From: Saccharopolyspora kobensis
GTDB taxonomy: Bacteria; Actinomycetota; Actinomycetes; Mycobacteriales; Pseudonocardiaceae
Direction: 5' to 3'
Assembly: GCF_900108315.1 (NCBI RefSeq)
Contig: NZ_FNVB01000012.1
Span: 1-64,000 of the forward strand
Length of the DNA: 64,000 nucleotides
Below, piece by piece: positions 16,850 to 25,243 of the stretch. The notes under the pieces are model-generated. The model was not told the DNA's origin, did not search any database, and saw only the letters and a program-made list of their open reading frames with translations. Numbering within the stretch: the stretch's first letter is position 1; every line of letters starts with the position of its first letter. Made by a program: the position numbers and the translations under genes.

Positions 16850-18358
16850 TCACATCAACTCATCCGTCAGCGGCAGCAGCACTGTCTTGAGCTCGGTGAA
16901 GGACTCGTAGGCCGACCGGCCGCCCTCCCGGCCGAGCCCGGACTGCTTGTACCCGCCGAAGGGCAGGTGCGGCTCGACCTGGAAGCCGTTGATCCCGACC
17001 GTGCCCGCGCGGATCCGCTTGGCCACCCGGAACGCCCGCTGCACGTCCTTGGTGTACACCCCGGCGCCGAGGCCGTACTCGGTGTCGTTGGCCAGCCGCA
17101 CCGCCTCGTCCTCGTCGTCGAAGGGCACCACGGTCAGCACCGGCCCGAAGATCTCCTGCTGCGCGACGGCCATCGAGTTGGCCGCGTCGGCGAAGATGGT
17201 CGGCTGCACGAAGTTCCCGGCGCTGAGCTCGCCGTCGCCGCGCCCGCCACCGGTGACCAGCCGCGCGCCCTCCTGCCGGCCCTGCTCGATGAAGCCGAGC
17301 ACCCGCTCCAGCTGCCGCTGGTTGATCAGCGGGCTGGACAGCACGCCCGGGTCGAACGGGTCGCCGTAGGTCACCGAACCGGCGATCAGCTCGGCGGCGC
17401 CGATGAACTCGTCGTAGGCGTCGCGGTGCACCAGCGCCCGGGTCGTCGCCACGCAGGCCTGCCCGGACAGGCCGAGGGTGACCATGCCCATCGCGGTCAT
17501 GCCGGCCAGACCGACGTCACCGTCCGGGAACACGATCGCCGGGCTCTTGCCGCCGAGCTCCAGCGACACCCGCTTCATGGTGCCCGCGGCGGCCTCGACG
17601 ACGCGGCGGCCGACCTCGCGGCTGCCGGTGAAGCTGACCTTGTCCACCTGCGGGTGGGTGATCAGCGCTTCGCCGGTCGGATCGCCGGGGCCGGTGACGA
17701 CGTTGAGCACGCCGTCCGGGATTCCGGCCTCCTGCAGCAGTTCCACCATCCGCAGCACGCTGAACGTGGCGTACTCGGAGGGTTTGAGGACGACGGTGCA
17801 ACCGGCCGCCAGCGCGGGCGCGACCTTCTGCGCGAACAGCAGGAACGGCGCGTTCCACGGCAGCACGGCGGCCACCACGCCGACCGGTTCGCGCAGCGTC
17901 ATCGCGAGGTGGTCACCGCCCTGGTACGGCGGGAACGTCTCGCCACCGGCCTTGTCGATCCACCCGGCGTGGTGGTCGAAGACGTCGGCGGCCACGTCGA
18001 CCGAACCGGCGTAGACGGTGGCGAACGACAGCGGCACGCTGTTGTCCAGCGCCTGCCGCGCCCGCAGGTCGTCGGCGTTCTCCCGGAGCAGGTCGGAGCA
18101 CCGGCGCAGCAGCCGGGAACGCTCGCCCACCCGCGTCGTCGGCCACGGGCCCTCGTCGAACGCGCGACGCGCGGCCCGCACCGCTTCATCGACGTCTTCG
18201 GCACCGGCGACGGCGATGTCGCCGATGACCTCACCGGTCGCCGGGTGGTGGTGGGTCCAGGTGCGGCCCGCGCGGGCCTGCCGCCACTGGCCGTCGACCA
18301 GCAGCAATCCGTCCTTGAGCCCAGCAGCGTCGCGGTGCTGCTGCACGGTCAGCGCCAT
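16850..18358 (-). CDS. NAD(P)-dependent aldehyde dehydrogenase
   Basis: This 502-residue protein has the full ALDH fold: LPWNAPFLL, the cofactor loop FTGSREVG (about 243-250), catalytic Glu267 in LELGGKSP and nucleophile Cys302 in SGQACVATT. Length and motifs are complete. Such enzymes oxidise aldehydes to acids; in a sterol cluster a side-chain C26 aldehyde or a C22-type aldehyde are candidate substrates, but nothing in the sequence decides. It lies between two SDR genes in the same orientation. Confidence 0.9.
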   Translation of the reverse strand: MALTVQQHRDAAGLKDGLLLVDGQWRQARAGRTWTHHHPATGEVIGDIAVAGAEDVDEAVRAARRAFDEGPWPTTRVGERSRLLRRCSDLLRENADDLRARQALDNSVPLSFATVYAGSVDVAADVFDHHAGWIDKAGGETFPPYQGGDHLAMTLREPVGVVAAVLPWNAPFLLFAQKVAPALAAGCTVVLKPSEYATFSVLRMVELLQEAGIPDGVLNVVTGPGDPTGEALITHPQVDKVSFTGSREVGRRVVEAAAGTMKRVSLELGGKSPAIVFPDGDVGLAGMTAMGMVTLGLSGQACVATTRALVHRDAYDEFIGAAELIAGSVTYGDPFDPGVLSSPLINQRQLERVLGFIEQGRQEGARLVTGGGRGDGELSAGNFVQPTIFADAANSMAVAQQEIFGPVLTVVPFDDEDEAVRLANDTEYGLGAGVYTKDVQRAFRVAKRIRAGTVGINGFQVEPHLPFGGYKQSGLGREGGRSAYESFTELKTVLLPLTDELM

Positions 18359-18419
18359 TCGGAAGTCCTCCCTGCGCGGCGGTTTCAGCTGGTTTCGGGG
18401 AGCTCCTGGCTCCGTTCCC

Positions 18420-19310
18420 CTAGGGGAGGGAGAGAAGTTCGGCTGCGGAGAAGTTGCGCTCCGGGTCGCGGTCGGCGAAGTAGGCGCCGACGGTGCCCGC
18501 CAGCTCGTCCTCCGTCCACAGCGGACCGCTGGTGTCGAAGCGCTGCTCGACCACCGGCGCGGCCATGAGCGCGATCATCCCGCTGTGCACGACGAAGACC
18601 TGCCCGCTGATCCGCTCGGCGGCGGGCGAGGCGAGGTAGGCGACCAGCGGTGCGACGTGATCCGTCGACAGCGGGTCGACGCCGTCCTGCGGCGCCGGAC
18701 CGAAGACCTCCTCGGTCATCGCCGTGCGGGCCCGCGGGCAGATCGCGTTGGCCCGCACGCCCATTCGCGCGAGTGCGCGCGCGGTGGACACGGTGAGCGC
18801 GGCGATCCCGGCTTTGGCCGCGGCGTAGTTCGGCTGCGCCGCGGCACCGAGCAGGAAGGCCTCCGAGGCGGTGTTGATCACGCTGCCGTAGGTGCTGCCG
18901 TCCTGCTTGTACTGGTCGCGCCAGAACGCGGCGGCGTTGCGGGACAGCAGGAAGTGGCCGCGCAAGTGGACGCGGATGACGTCGTCCCACTCCTGGTCGG
19001 CCATCTTGAACAGCATCCGGTCGCGCAGCACGCCGGCGTTGTTCACCACCACGTGCAGACCGCCGAAGCGCTGCACCGCGGTGGACACCAGCTCCTCCGC
19101 GGTCGCGCTGGACGAGACGTCCCCGAGCACCGCGACGGCCTTGCCGCCGGTCTCCTCGATCTCGGCCACCACGTCCGCGGCGCGCTCGGTGACGTCGTTG
19201 ACCACCACCTCGGCACCGGCACCGGCCAGTGCGAGCGCTTCCGCCCGCCCCAGCCCGGCGCCCGCCCCGGTGACGACAGCGACCTTGCCCTCCAGACTCC
19301 GCACCACCAC
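18420..19310 (-). CDS. SDR, 17-beta-HSD4/3-hydroxyacyl-CoA dehydrogenase type (Hsd4A-like)
   Basis: This 296-residue SDR has TGAGAGLG (14-21), NNAG (90-93), Ser149, Tyr162 and Lys166. It has the features of the 17-beta-HSD type 4 branch: LVVNDVTE-like after beta-2, VLRDRMLFKM and VHLRGHFLL, and a C-terminal extension ending NFSAAELLSLP. In M. tuberculosis hsd4A sits next to yrbE4A and opposite fadE26; the same arrangement here supports a 3-hydroxyacyl-CoA dehydrogenase of side-chain beta-oxidation. The sequence also resembles Rv3548c, so the exact orthologue is open. A KstR-type site lies 128 nt upstream. Confidence 0.85.
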   Translation of the reverse strand: MVVRSLEGKVAVVTGAGAGLGRAEALALAGAGAEVVVNDVTERAADVVAEIEETGGKAVAVLGDVSSSATAEELVSTAVQRFGGLHVVVNNAGVLRDRMLFKMADQEWDDVIRVHLRGHFLLSRNAAAFWRDQYKQDGSTYGSVINTASEAFLLGAAAQPNYAAAKAGIAALTVSTARALARMGVRANAICPRARTAMTEEVFGPAPQDGVDPLSTDHVAPLVAYLASPAAERISGQVFVVHSGMIALMAAPVVEQRFDTSGPLWTEDELAGTVGAYFADRDPERNFSAAELLSLP

Positions 19311-19437
19311 TCCTAGCTTCAGTCGAAGTTCACGATCCGGCGGACGCGCAGCTGCCGTGCCCGGCCTGCTCCAGAACCGCCGTGTTCACCGGTTGATCAC
19401 CTCACCGAGGGAGCCGGGACTGTAACTCGCACCACAC

Positions 19438-19451
19438 TAGAACGTGTTCTT
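19438..19451. promoter_or_regulatory. KstR-type operator (TAGAACGTGTTCTT)
   Basis: It matches TNNAACNNGTTNNA, the TetR-family KstR site, at all positions but the last. It faces the SDR-ALDH-SDR-yrbE-mce unit, 128 nt from the first start codon. Confidence 0.8.
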
Positions 19452-19715
19452 TCACAGTGGCAAGACCAGCGGGAAAAACCTTGCTGATTTCCGATCGTTC
19501 CACGTCGTGGATCGTGCAACCAGTTCTATCCGATCCCGTTCGGGCGATCCACTCGGCTGCTCAACGAGCCGTTCGTGCGAACGTCACTGCTCCGTTCGGT
19601 GCGATCTCACCCCTCCGTCGCAGCTTAGAACTCGTTCCGCACCGCCAAGACGAACGCCGCCAGCCATCCCACTAGCGGCTTGTCGACCTGAGCACCCCGC
19701 CGGGCTTATGGTTGT

Positions 19716-19729
19716 TGAAACATGTTTCA
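19716..19729. promoter_or_regulatory. KstR-type operator (TGAAACATGTTTCA)
   Basis: A perfect 14-bp palindrome with full match to TNNAACNNGTTNNA. It ends 27 nt before the fadE26 start codon. Confidence 0.88.
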
Positions 19730-19756
19730 GAACACTGCCGATCGCAGGAGGGGTGC

Positions 19757-20935
19757 ATGCGCATCGCCTACACGTCCGAGCAGGAGGAGCTGCGCGAGGA
19801 GCTGCGGCGCTACTTCGACGAGCTCATGACGCCCGAGATCCGCGAGGAACTGGCCGCGCACGGCGACTACGGCGACGGCGAGGCCTACCGGCAGGTCGTG
19901 CGGCAGATGGGCGCCGACGGATGGCTCGCGCTGGGCTGGCCGACCGAGTACGGCGGGCAGAACCGCAGCACCCTCGACCAGCTGATCTTCACCGACGAGG
20001 CGGCCGTCGCGGGCGCCCCGGTGCCCTTCCTGACGCTCAACAGCATCGCGCCGACGATCATGCGCTACGGCACGCCGGAGCAGAAGGCCCACTACCTGCC
20101 CAAGATCGCCGCGGGCGAGATCCACTTCGCGATCGGCTACTCCGAACCGGAAGCGGGCACCGACCTGGCCTCGCTGCGCACCACCGCCGATCGCGACGGC
20201 GAGGACTACGTGATCAACGGGCAGAAGATGTGGACCAGCCTGATCCAGTACGCCGACTACGTCTGGCTGGCCTGCCGCACCGATCGCGAGGCCAAGAAGC
20301 ACCGCGGGCTGAGCATCCTGATCGTGCCCACCGACTCCCCCGGCTTCTCCTGGACGCCGGTGCACACCGTCGCCGGGCCGACCACCAGCGCGACCTACTA
20401 CCAGGACGTGCGGGTGCCCGCGTCGGCGCTGGTCGGCGCCGAGAACGAGGGCTGGCCGCTGATCACCAACCAGCTCAACCACGAACGCGTGGCGCTCACC
20501 TCGGCCGCCCCGCTGCGCTCCGCGCTGGACGAGGTCGTGGAGTGGGCGCGGGAAACGCGGCTCACCGACGGACGGCGCGTGATCGACCAGGAGTGGGTGC
20601 GCCACCACCTGGCCCGCGCGCACGCCGGGGCGGAATTCCTCAAGCTGGTCAACTGGAAGATCGCCACCACCATCGAGCGACACCCGGCGCCCGCCACGGC
20701 ATCGGCCACGAAGGTGTTCGGCACCGAGTTCGCCACCGAGGCCTACCGGCTGCTGATGGAGGTCCTCGGCAGCGCGGCCCACATCCGCCGCGGCTCGCCC
20801 GGCGCGGCCCTGCGCGGCCGCATCGAACGCATGCACCGCTCCTCGCTGATCCTGACCTTCGGCGGCGGGACCAACGAGGTGCAGCGCGACATCGTGGCCG
20901 CGGTCGGCCTCGGTCTCCCCCCGGCCAAGCGCTGA
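19757..20935 (+). CDS. fadE26: Acyl-CoA dehydrogenase, FadE26/ChsE4-type subunit
   Basis: This 392-residue FAD acyl-CoA dehydrogenase subunit has GWPTEYGG, the FAD/substrate stretch IGYSEPEAGTDLASLRT, TKVFGTEFATEAYRLLME and the C-terminal LTFGGGTNEVQRDIVA. ATG 19757 follows AGGAGGGG and is chosen over an earlier in-frame codon that would overlap the operator. The order fadE26-fadE27-fadD17 is the M. tuberculosis Rv3504-3506 order, where FadE26/FadE27 form the heterotetramer dehydrogenating the 3-oxo-cholest-4-en-26-oyl-CoA side chain. The partner is at 21045. Confidence 0.92.
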   Translation: MRIAYTSEQEELREELRRYFDELMTPEIREELAAHGDYGDGEAYRQVVRQMGADGWLALGWPTEYGGQNRSTLDQLIFTDEAAVAGAPVPFLTLNSIAPTIMRYGTPEQKAHYLPKIAAGEIHFAIGYSEPEAGTDLASLRTTADRDGEDYVINGQKMWTSLIQYADYVWLACRTDREAKKHRGLSILIVPTDSPGFSWTPVHTVAGPTTSATYYQDVRVPASALVGAENEGWPLITNQLNHERVALTSAAPLRSALDEVVEWARETRLTDGRRVIDQEWVRHHLARAHAGAEFLKLVNWKIATTIERHPAPATASATKVFGTEFATEAYRLLMEVLGSAAHIRRGSPGAALRGRIERMHRSSLILTFGGGTNEVQRDIVAAVGLGLPPAKR

Positions 20936-20949
20936 ATCACCCGGCACCG

Positions 20950-21010
20950 CCTGATTTCGCGAGAAATTGACGGCCACCCGGGCGAACGGTCGACTTCGCA
21001 GGAGGTCGAC
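20950..21010. repeat. Paired ATTTCGCGAGAAAT-type palindromes (family Q), copy 1
   Basis: The fadE26-fadE27 gap holds ATTTCGCGAGAAAT (20954-20967) followed by a GTCGAC-bounded unit (20989-21010). The same two-unit design recurs at 47659-47744 and 62802-62861, with a partial copy near 31806. Confidence 0.55.
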
Positions 21011-21044
21011 ACCACGCCGGGTGACCGGACTTCGAAGGAGAGGC

Positions 21045-22139
21045 ATGGACTTCACCCTGACCGAGGCGCAGGACGACCTCGCCGAGCTCACCCGCAAGAT
21101 CCTCGACGACCAGGTGACCAACGAGCGGCTGCGCGAGGTGGAGCGCGGCGACGACCGGTTCGACCGAGCACTGTGGACGCAGCTGGCCACCGCCGACGTG
21201 CTCGGCGCCGGGCTGCCGGAGTCGGTTGGCGGCGGCGGTTTCGGGCTGCTGGAGCAGTGCAGCGTGCTCATCGAGCTCGGCCGCGCCGTCGCTCCGGTGC
21301 CGTACCTGAGCTCGATCACCACCGCTGCGGCCGCGATCGCCCGCTTCGGCACGGAGCAGCAGCAGCGCCGCTGGGCCGCACCAGCCGCTCGCGGCGAGCT
21401 GGTGCTCACCGCGGCGCTGACCGAGGAGCACAACCCGACCCCGGCGGTTCCGTCCTGCCAGGCCGAGCGCCAGGGCGGTGAATGGGTGCTCACCGGAAGC
21501 AAGACCGGCGTTCCAGCGGGCGCGATGGCCGACCTGGTGCTCATCCCGGCGTCCACGTCGGAGGGGCCGCGGGTGTTCGCGGTCGAGTCGGACCGGCTGA
21601 CCGTGCAGCGCCAGCGCGTCGTCGATTCCGACAGCGAGGCCTGGCTGGACCTGGACGGCGTCCGGGTCGGCGACGACCGGGTGCTCGGCGGCGATCCGGT
21701 GCTCGGCTGGCTGCTGGCCCGCGCCACCGTCGGCAGCTGCGCGCACCAGGTCGGCGTGGTGTCCAGGGCCCTGGAGATGACCAGCGAGTACGCCCGCGAG
21801 CGGGTGCAGTTCGGACGGCCGATCGGCAGCTTCCAGGCGGTCGCCCAGCGGCTCGCCGATGCCTTCATCGACGTGGAGGCGGCGCGGCTGACGCTGTGGC
21901 AGGCCGCCTGGCGCCTCGACGAGGGCCTGCCCTGCGCGGCGGAGCTGGCGACCGCGAAGTTCTGGGCGGCCGAGGCCGGGCACCGCGTCGCGCACACGGC
22001 GGTCCACGTGCACGGCGGCGTCGGCATCGACCTCGACCACCCGCTGCACCGCTACTTCGTCGCGGCCAAGCGGAACGAGTTCAGCCTCGGTGCCGCGGCG
22101 GTGCAGCTGGGCCGGCTCGGCGACGCCCTGGCGGGCTGA
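21045..22139 (+). CDS. fadE27: Acyl-CoA dehydrogenase, FadE27/ChsE5-type subunit
   Basis: This 364-residue ACAD-fold protein has PESVGGGGFGLLEQ, YARERVQFGRPIGSFQAVAQ and the C-terminal VHVHGGVGIDLDHPLHRYF. The central FAD-contact segment is divergent (TEEHNPTPAVP), typical of the FadE27 half of the ChsE4-ChsE5 enzyme. ATG 21045 has AAGGAG upstream. It is followed after 3 nt by fadD17. It should assemble with the product of the preceding gene, not act alone. Confidence 0.92.
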   Translation: MDFTLTEAQDDLAELTRKILDDQVTNERLREVERGDDRFDRALWTQLATADVLGAGLPESVGGGGFGLLEQCSVLIELGRAVAPVPYLSSITTAAAAIARFGTEQQQRRWAAPAARGELVLTAALTEEHNPTPAVPSCQAERQGGEWVLTGSKTGVPAGAMADLVLIPASTSEGPRVFAVESDRLTVQRQRVVDSDSEAWLDLDGVRVGDDRVLGGDPVLGWLLARATVGSCAHQVGVVSRALEMTSEYARERVQFGRPIGSFQAVAQRLADAFIDVEAARLTLWQAAWRLDEGLPCAAELATAKFWAAEAGHRVAHTAVHVHGGVGIDLDHPLHRYFVAAKRNEFSLGAAAVQLGRLGDALAG

Positions 22140-22142
22140 CGC

Positions 22143-23699
22143 ATGACGCCCACCGTGACCGGACTCCTGCTCGCCCGCGCCGAGGACGAGCGCTGCGGCC
22201 TGCTCTTCGAAGACCGCTCGTGGTCGTGGGCGGAAGTGGTGCGCACCTGCTCGCAGTATGCGTCGCTGCTGCGTTCCCTGCGCCGCCCGGGCCCGTTCCA
22301 CGTCGGCGTGCTGCTCGGCAACGTCCCGGAGTTCCTCTTCCTGCTCGGCGGCGCGGCGTTCTCCGGCGCGGTGCTGGTCGGGCTGAACCCGACGCGGCGC
22401 GGCGAAGCGCTGGCCCGCGACGTGCGGCTGACCGACTGCCAGCTGATCATCACCGACACCGCGCACGCCGACCTGCTCGCGGGCGTGGACGTCCCGATGC
22501 TGCTGGTCGACACGCCGCCGTGGCGGGCGCTGCTCGACGAGCACTCCGGTGCTGAACACGCCCCCGTCGAGGCAGACCCGGACGACCTGCTGGTGCTGGT
22601 GTTCACCTCCGGCACCGGCGGCGATCCGAAGGCGGTCCGCTGCACGCACGGCAAGATCGCGTTCCCCGGCCGGATGCTGGCCGATCGCTTCGGGCTCACC
22701 GGCGAGGACGTGGCCTACGTGTCGATGCCGCTGTTCCACTCCAACGCCCTGATGGCCGGGTGGGCGGTCGGCGCCGCCGCCGGTGCGGCCATCGCGCTGC
22801 GCCGCCGGTTTTCTGCCTCCGGTTTCCTGCCCGACGTGCGCCGGTTCGGCGTCACCTACGCCAACTACGTCGGCAAACCGCTCGCGCACGTGCTGGCCAC
22901 CCCGCCGCGGCCCGACGACGCGGACAACCCGCTGCGGCTGGTGTACGGCAACGAGGCCAACGAGCGGGACGTGCTGCGCTTCGCCGAGCGGTTCGGCTGC
23001 CGGGTGGTCGACGGCTTCGGCTCCACCGAGGGCGGCATCGCCATCGCCCGCACCCCGGACACCCCGCCTGGCGCGCTCGGCAAGCTGCCCGAGGGCGTGG
23101 CCGTGCTGAACCCGGACACCGGAAAGCCCTGCGCCACCGCGCAGTTCTCGCCCGACGGCAGGCTGCTCAACCCGGAGGAGGCCATCGGCGAGCTGGTCAA
23201 CACCACCGGTTCGGGCTGGTTCGCCGGCTACTACAACGCGCCGGAGGCCGATGCGGAGCGGATGCGCGACGGCATGTACTGGAGCGGCGACCTGGCCTAC
23301 CTGGACGCCGAGGGCTTCTGCCGCTTCGCCGGCCGAACCGCCGACTGGCTGCGGGTCGACGGCGAGAACCTGGCGACGGCGCCGATCGAGCGAATCCTGC
23401 TGCGCCACCCGGACATCCGCGAAGCGGCGGTCTACGCGATCCCGGACCCGACCACCGGCGACCAGGTAATGGCCGCCCTCATCACCACGGCCGACTTCGC
23501 CCCGGAGACCCTCGCGGACTTCCTGACCGCTCAACCGGATCTGGGCCCGAAGCAGTGGCCCCGCTACATCCGCCTCACCACCGAACTGCCCCGCACGGCG
23601 ACGCACAAGATCCTCAAACGCCACCTGATGTCCGAAGCCCTCGACACCGCAGACCCGATCTACCACCGATCAGACACCACCTACGCCCCCGCCCCGTAA
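22143..23699 (+). CDS. fadD17: Acyl-CoA synthetase FadD17-like
   Basis: This 518-residue AMP-forming ligase has the P-loop VFTSGTGGDPKAVR (about residue 152 onward), GFGSTEGGIA, the hinge YWSGDLAYLDAEGFCRFAGR and the C-terminal lysine region THKILKR. Length and position after fadE26-fadE27 identify it as FadD17, which activates steroid side-chain carboxylates as CoA thioesters in M. tuberculosis. The start is 3 nt after the fadE27 stop. Two palindromic repeats follow its stop. Confidence 0.92.
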   Translation: MTPTVTGLLLARAEDERCGLLFEDRSWSWAEVVRTCSQYASLLRSLRRPGPFHVGVLLGNVPEFLFLLGGAAFSGAVLVGLNPTRRGEALARDVRLTDCQLIITDTAHADLLAGVDVPMLLVDTPPWRALLDEHSGAEHAPVEADPDDLLVLVFTSGTGGDPKAVRCTHGKIAFPGRMLADRFGLTGEDVAYVSMPLFHSNALMAGWAVGAAAGAAIALRRRFSASGFLPDVRRFGVTYANYVGKPLAHVLATPPRPDDADNPLRLVYGNEANERDVLRFAERFGCRVVDGFGSTEGGIAIARTPDTPPGALGKLPEGVAVLNPDTGKPCATAQFSPDGRLLNPEEAIGELVNTTGSGWFAGYYNAPEADAERMRDGMYWSGDLAYLDAEGFCRFAGRTADWLRVDGENLATAPIERILLRHPDIREAAVYAIPDPTTGDQVMAALITTADFAPETLADFLTAQPDLGPKQWPRYIRLTTELPRTATHKILKRHLMSEALDTADPIYHRSDTTYAPAP

Positions 23700-23708
23700 C
23701 CGGGACCC

Positions 23709-23756
23709 GCGCAATTTCAATGGAAATCGCACGTCCAATTTCCATTGAAATTGCGC
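23709..23756. repeat. Palindromic repeat, GCAATTTCAATTGAAATC family, copy 2
   Basis: Perfect 19-bp arms (core ATTTCAATGGAAAT on the left, complement on the right) flank a 10-nt spacer just after the fadD17 stop. Position fits a terminator. Confidence 0.9.
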
Positions 23757-23804
23757 GCAACCCGACGCACCACCGGCATGTCGGCACCCAACACGCCGAC
23801 ACCC

Positions 23805-23850
23805 CGCAAGTTCCATTGAAATCGCACGTCCAAATTCAATTGAAATTGCG
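23805..23850. repeat. Palindromic repeat, GCAATTTCAATTGAAATC family, copy 3 (imperfect)
   Basis: A second, mismatched copy lies 48 nt after copy 2, with arms starting GCAAGTTCCATTGAAATC and ending AATTGAAATTGCGG. Two tandem copies between convergent genes suggest duplication of the element. Confidence 0.75.
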
Positions 23851-23921
23851 GAGGTTCTGCGCAGGGCGGGCGCACGTCGGGTGTCCGAAGGCCCCGAGGA
23901 GCCGGGCACGGCCGGTCACTC

Positions 23922-24053
23922 GGGTCCTGGTGGTCTTCTCAGCTGAGGCCTGGTGGTGTACTCAGCCGGGCACTGGTGGCCTTCTCAGCCGGGTCCTGGT
24001 GCGCCTGGTGGTCTTCTCAGCCGGGCCCTGGCGCGCCTGGTGTCTTCTCAGCG
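23922..24053. repeat. Tandem repeat of a 23-bp unit abutting the 3' end of the nitronate-monooxygenase-like gene
   Basis: Five degenerate units can be read: 23922-23944, 23945-23967, 23968-23990, 23991-24022 and 24023-24053. Each has the form GGGTCCTGGTGGTCTTCTCA followed by GCC, and units 4 and 5 carry an extra CGCCTGGTG-like insert. On the minus strand each unit contains GGCTGAGAAGACCACCAG, and the last unit includes the stop codon of the gene at 24048, so the array looks like repeated duplication of a gene end. The 50 nt before it hold no gene. Confidence 0.8.
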
Positions 24054-25151
24054 GAGGCCGGTGAGCCGGTCGATCGTCTCGTCGAGTTCGGCCAGCAGGT
24101 CGGCCATCACGTCGGCGACCGGGCGGACCTGGTTCATCCGGCCCACGATCTGGCCCACCGGCATCGACACCACCGACGGGTCCGCGGCCCGCATGATGCG
24201 CTGGTGCGCCTCGCTGACCAGGATGTTCTGCAACGGCATCGGCAGCGGATCGGGCGCGCCGGGCACCGTCCACGCCTCGGTCCACCGGGTTTTGAGCAGC
24301 CGCGCGGGTTTTCCGGTGTAGATTCGCGAGCGGACCGTGTCGCTGGAACCGGCCGCCAGCAGCGCCTGCTGCGTCACGGCGTTGCCCGGCAGCTGCTGGT
24401 ACTCGGTGGTGGCCAGCCAGTACGAGCCCATCCACGCGCCGCTGGCCCCGAGCGCGAGCGCCGCCGCGGCCTGCCGCCCGGATCCGATGCCGCCCGCGGC
24501 CAGCACCGGCGCCCGCGCGCCGACCGCGTCGACGACCTCCGGTACCAGCACCATGGTGGCGATCTCGCCGGTGTGCCCACCGGCTTCGTGGCCCTGCGCC
24601 ACGACGATGTCCACCCCGTTGTCGACGTGCCGCACCGCGTGCTCCGCCTTGCCCGCCAGCGCCGCCACCAGGACGTCGTGCTCGTGCGCCTGCTCGATGA
24701 CGTCCACCGGCGGCGAGCCCAGCGCGTTGGCGATCAACCGCACCGGGTGCCGTAGCGCGACGTCCACGTGCGACCGGGCCACCGAGTGCAGCCAGCCCAG
24801 CACGCCGTCGCGCTGCTCCTCCTCGGCGGGCAGCTTCGGCACGCCGAGCTCGTCGAGCGTGCGGTGGACGAAATCGCGGTGCTCCGGCGGGATGAGCTCG
24901 GCGAGGTCCACCGCGGCGCCCTCGGTGGGGATCTTCGCCGGCATCACCACGTCCACCCCGTAGGGCTTGCCGTCGGTGTTGGCGTCCATCCAGTCCAGCG
25001 CCGCGTCCAGGTCATCGGCGTCGTTGAACCGCACGCAGCCCAGCACTCCGAGCCCGCCCGCACGGCTGATCGCCGCCGCGACGTGCTCGGAGGGCGTGAA
25101 CCCGACGATCGGGTGCTCGATGCCCAGGGTGTCGCACAGTGTCGTTCGCAT
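24048..25151 (-). CDS. Nitronate monooxygenase/2-nitropropane dioxygenase-like flavoprotein
   Basis: This 367-residue FMN TIM-barrel protein has GLGVLGCVRF near the N-terminus and the conserved VAQGHEAGGHTGEIATMVLV with PVLAAGGIGSGRQAAAALALGA, which binds FMN phosphate. It looks closest to the M. tuberculosis Rv1533 group, and IpdC (Rv3553) of the sterol regulon belongs to the same superfamily. The role is probably NAD(P)H-dependent reduction or oxidation of a pathway intermediate; nitronate activity itself is not implied. It lies 92 nt downstream of fadD19 on the same strand with a hairpin between. ATG 25151 starts right at the fold. Confidence 0.85.
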   Translation of the reverse strand: MRTTLCDTLGIEHPIVGFTPSEHVAAAISRAGGLGVLGCVRFNDADDLDAALDWMDANTDGKPYGVDVVMPAKIPTEGAAVDLAELIPPEHRDFVHRTLDELGVPKLPAEEEQRDGVLGWLHSVARSHVDVALRHPVRLIANALGSPPVDVIEQAHEHDVLVAALAGKAEHAVRHVDNGVDIVVAQGHEAGGHTGEIATMVLVPEVVDAVGARAPVLAAGGIGSGRQAAAALALGASGAWMGSYWLATTEYQQLPGNAVTQQALLAAGSSDTVRSRIYTGKPARLLKTRWTEAWTVPGAPDPLPMPLQNILVSEAHQRIMRAADPSVVSMPVGQIVGRMNQVRPVADVMADLLAELDETIDRLTGLR

Positions 25152-25192
25152 CTGGTCCTCATCGGTCGTCTCGGAACGCCGGGCTCCCGAAA

Positions 25193-25241
25193 CCCGCGGC
25201 TTCCGCCGAGAGCGGCGTGCGTTCCCGGTGGAAGCCGCGGG
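25193..25241. terminator. 12-bp hairpin downstream of fadD19 with a nested small stem
   Basis: Perfect arms CCCGCGGCTTCC and GGAAGCCGCGGG flank a 25-nt loop that itself contains GCCG-AGAG-CGGC. It begins 2 nt after the fadD19 stop codon, so termination or 3'-end protection is likely. Confidence 0.65.
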
Positions 25242-25243
25242 AT

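Larger units (their letters stand above)
19311..19756. promoter_or_regulatory. 446-nt divergent regulatory region between the Hsd4A-like SDR and fadE26
   Basis: No convincing gene lies here; the frames seen read across strands without ribosome sites. The region holds two KstR-type operators (19438-19451 and 19716-19729), one assigned to each direction. The 265 nt between them show no further dyads that I can support. Confidence 0.7.

Noticed and set aside
20937..23666. Antisense open frame of about 900 codons opposite fadE27-fadD17
   Set aside because: Low-complexity Arg/Gly/His/Val-rich product typical of antisense to high-G+C genes; the sense genes are fully recognisable.
23709..23850. CRISPR array or direct-repeat cluster at the palindromes
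   Set aside because: Only two inverted elements with unequal spacing, no unique spacers of uniform length and no cas genes.
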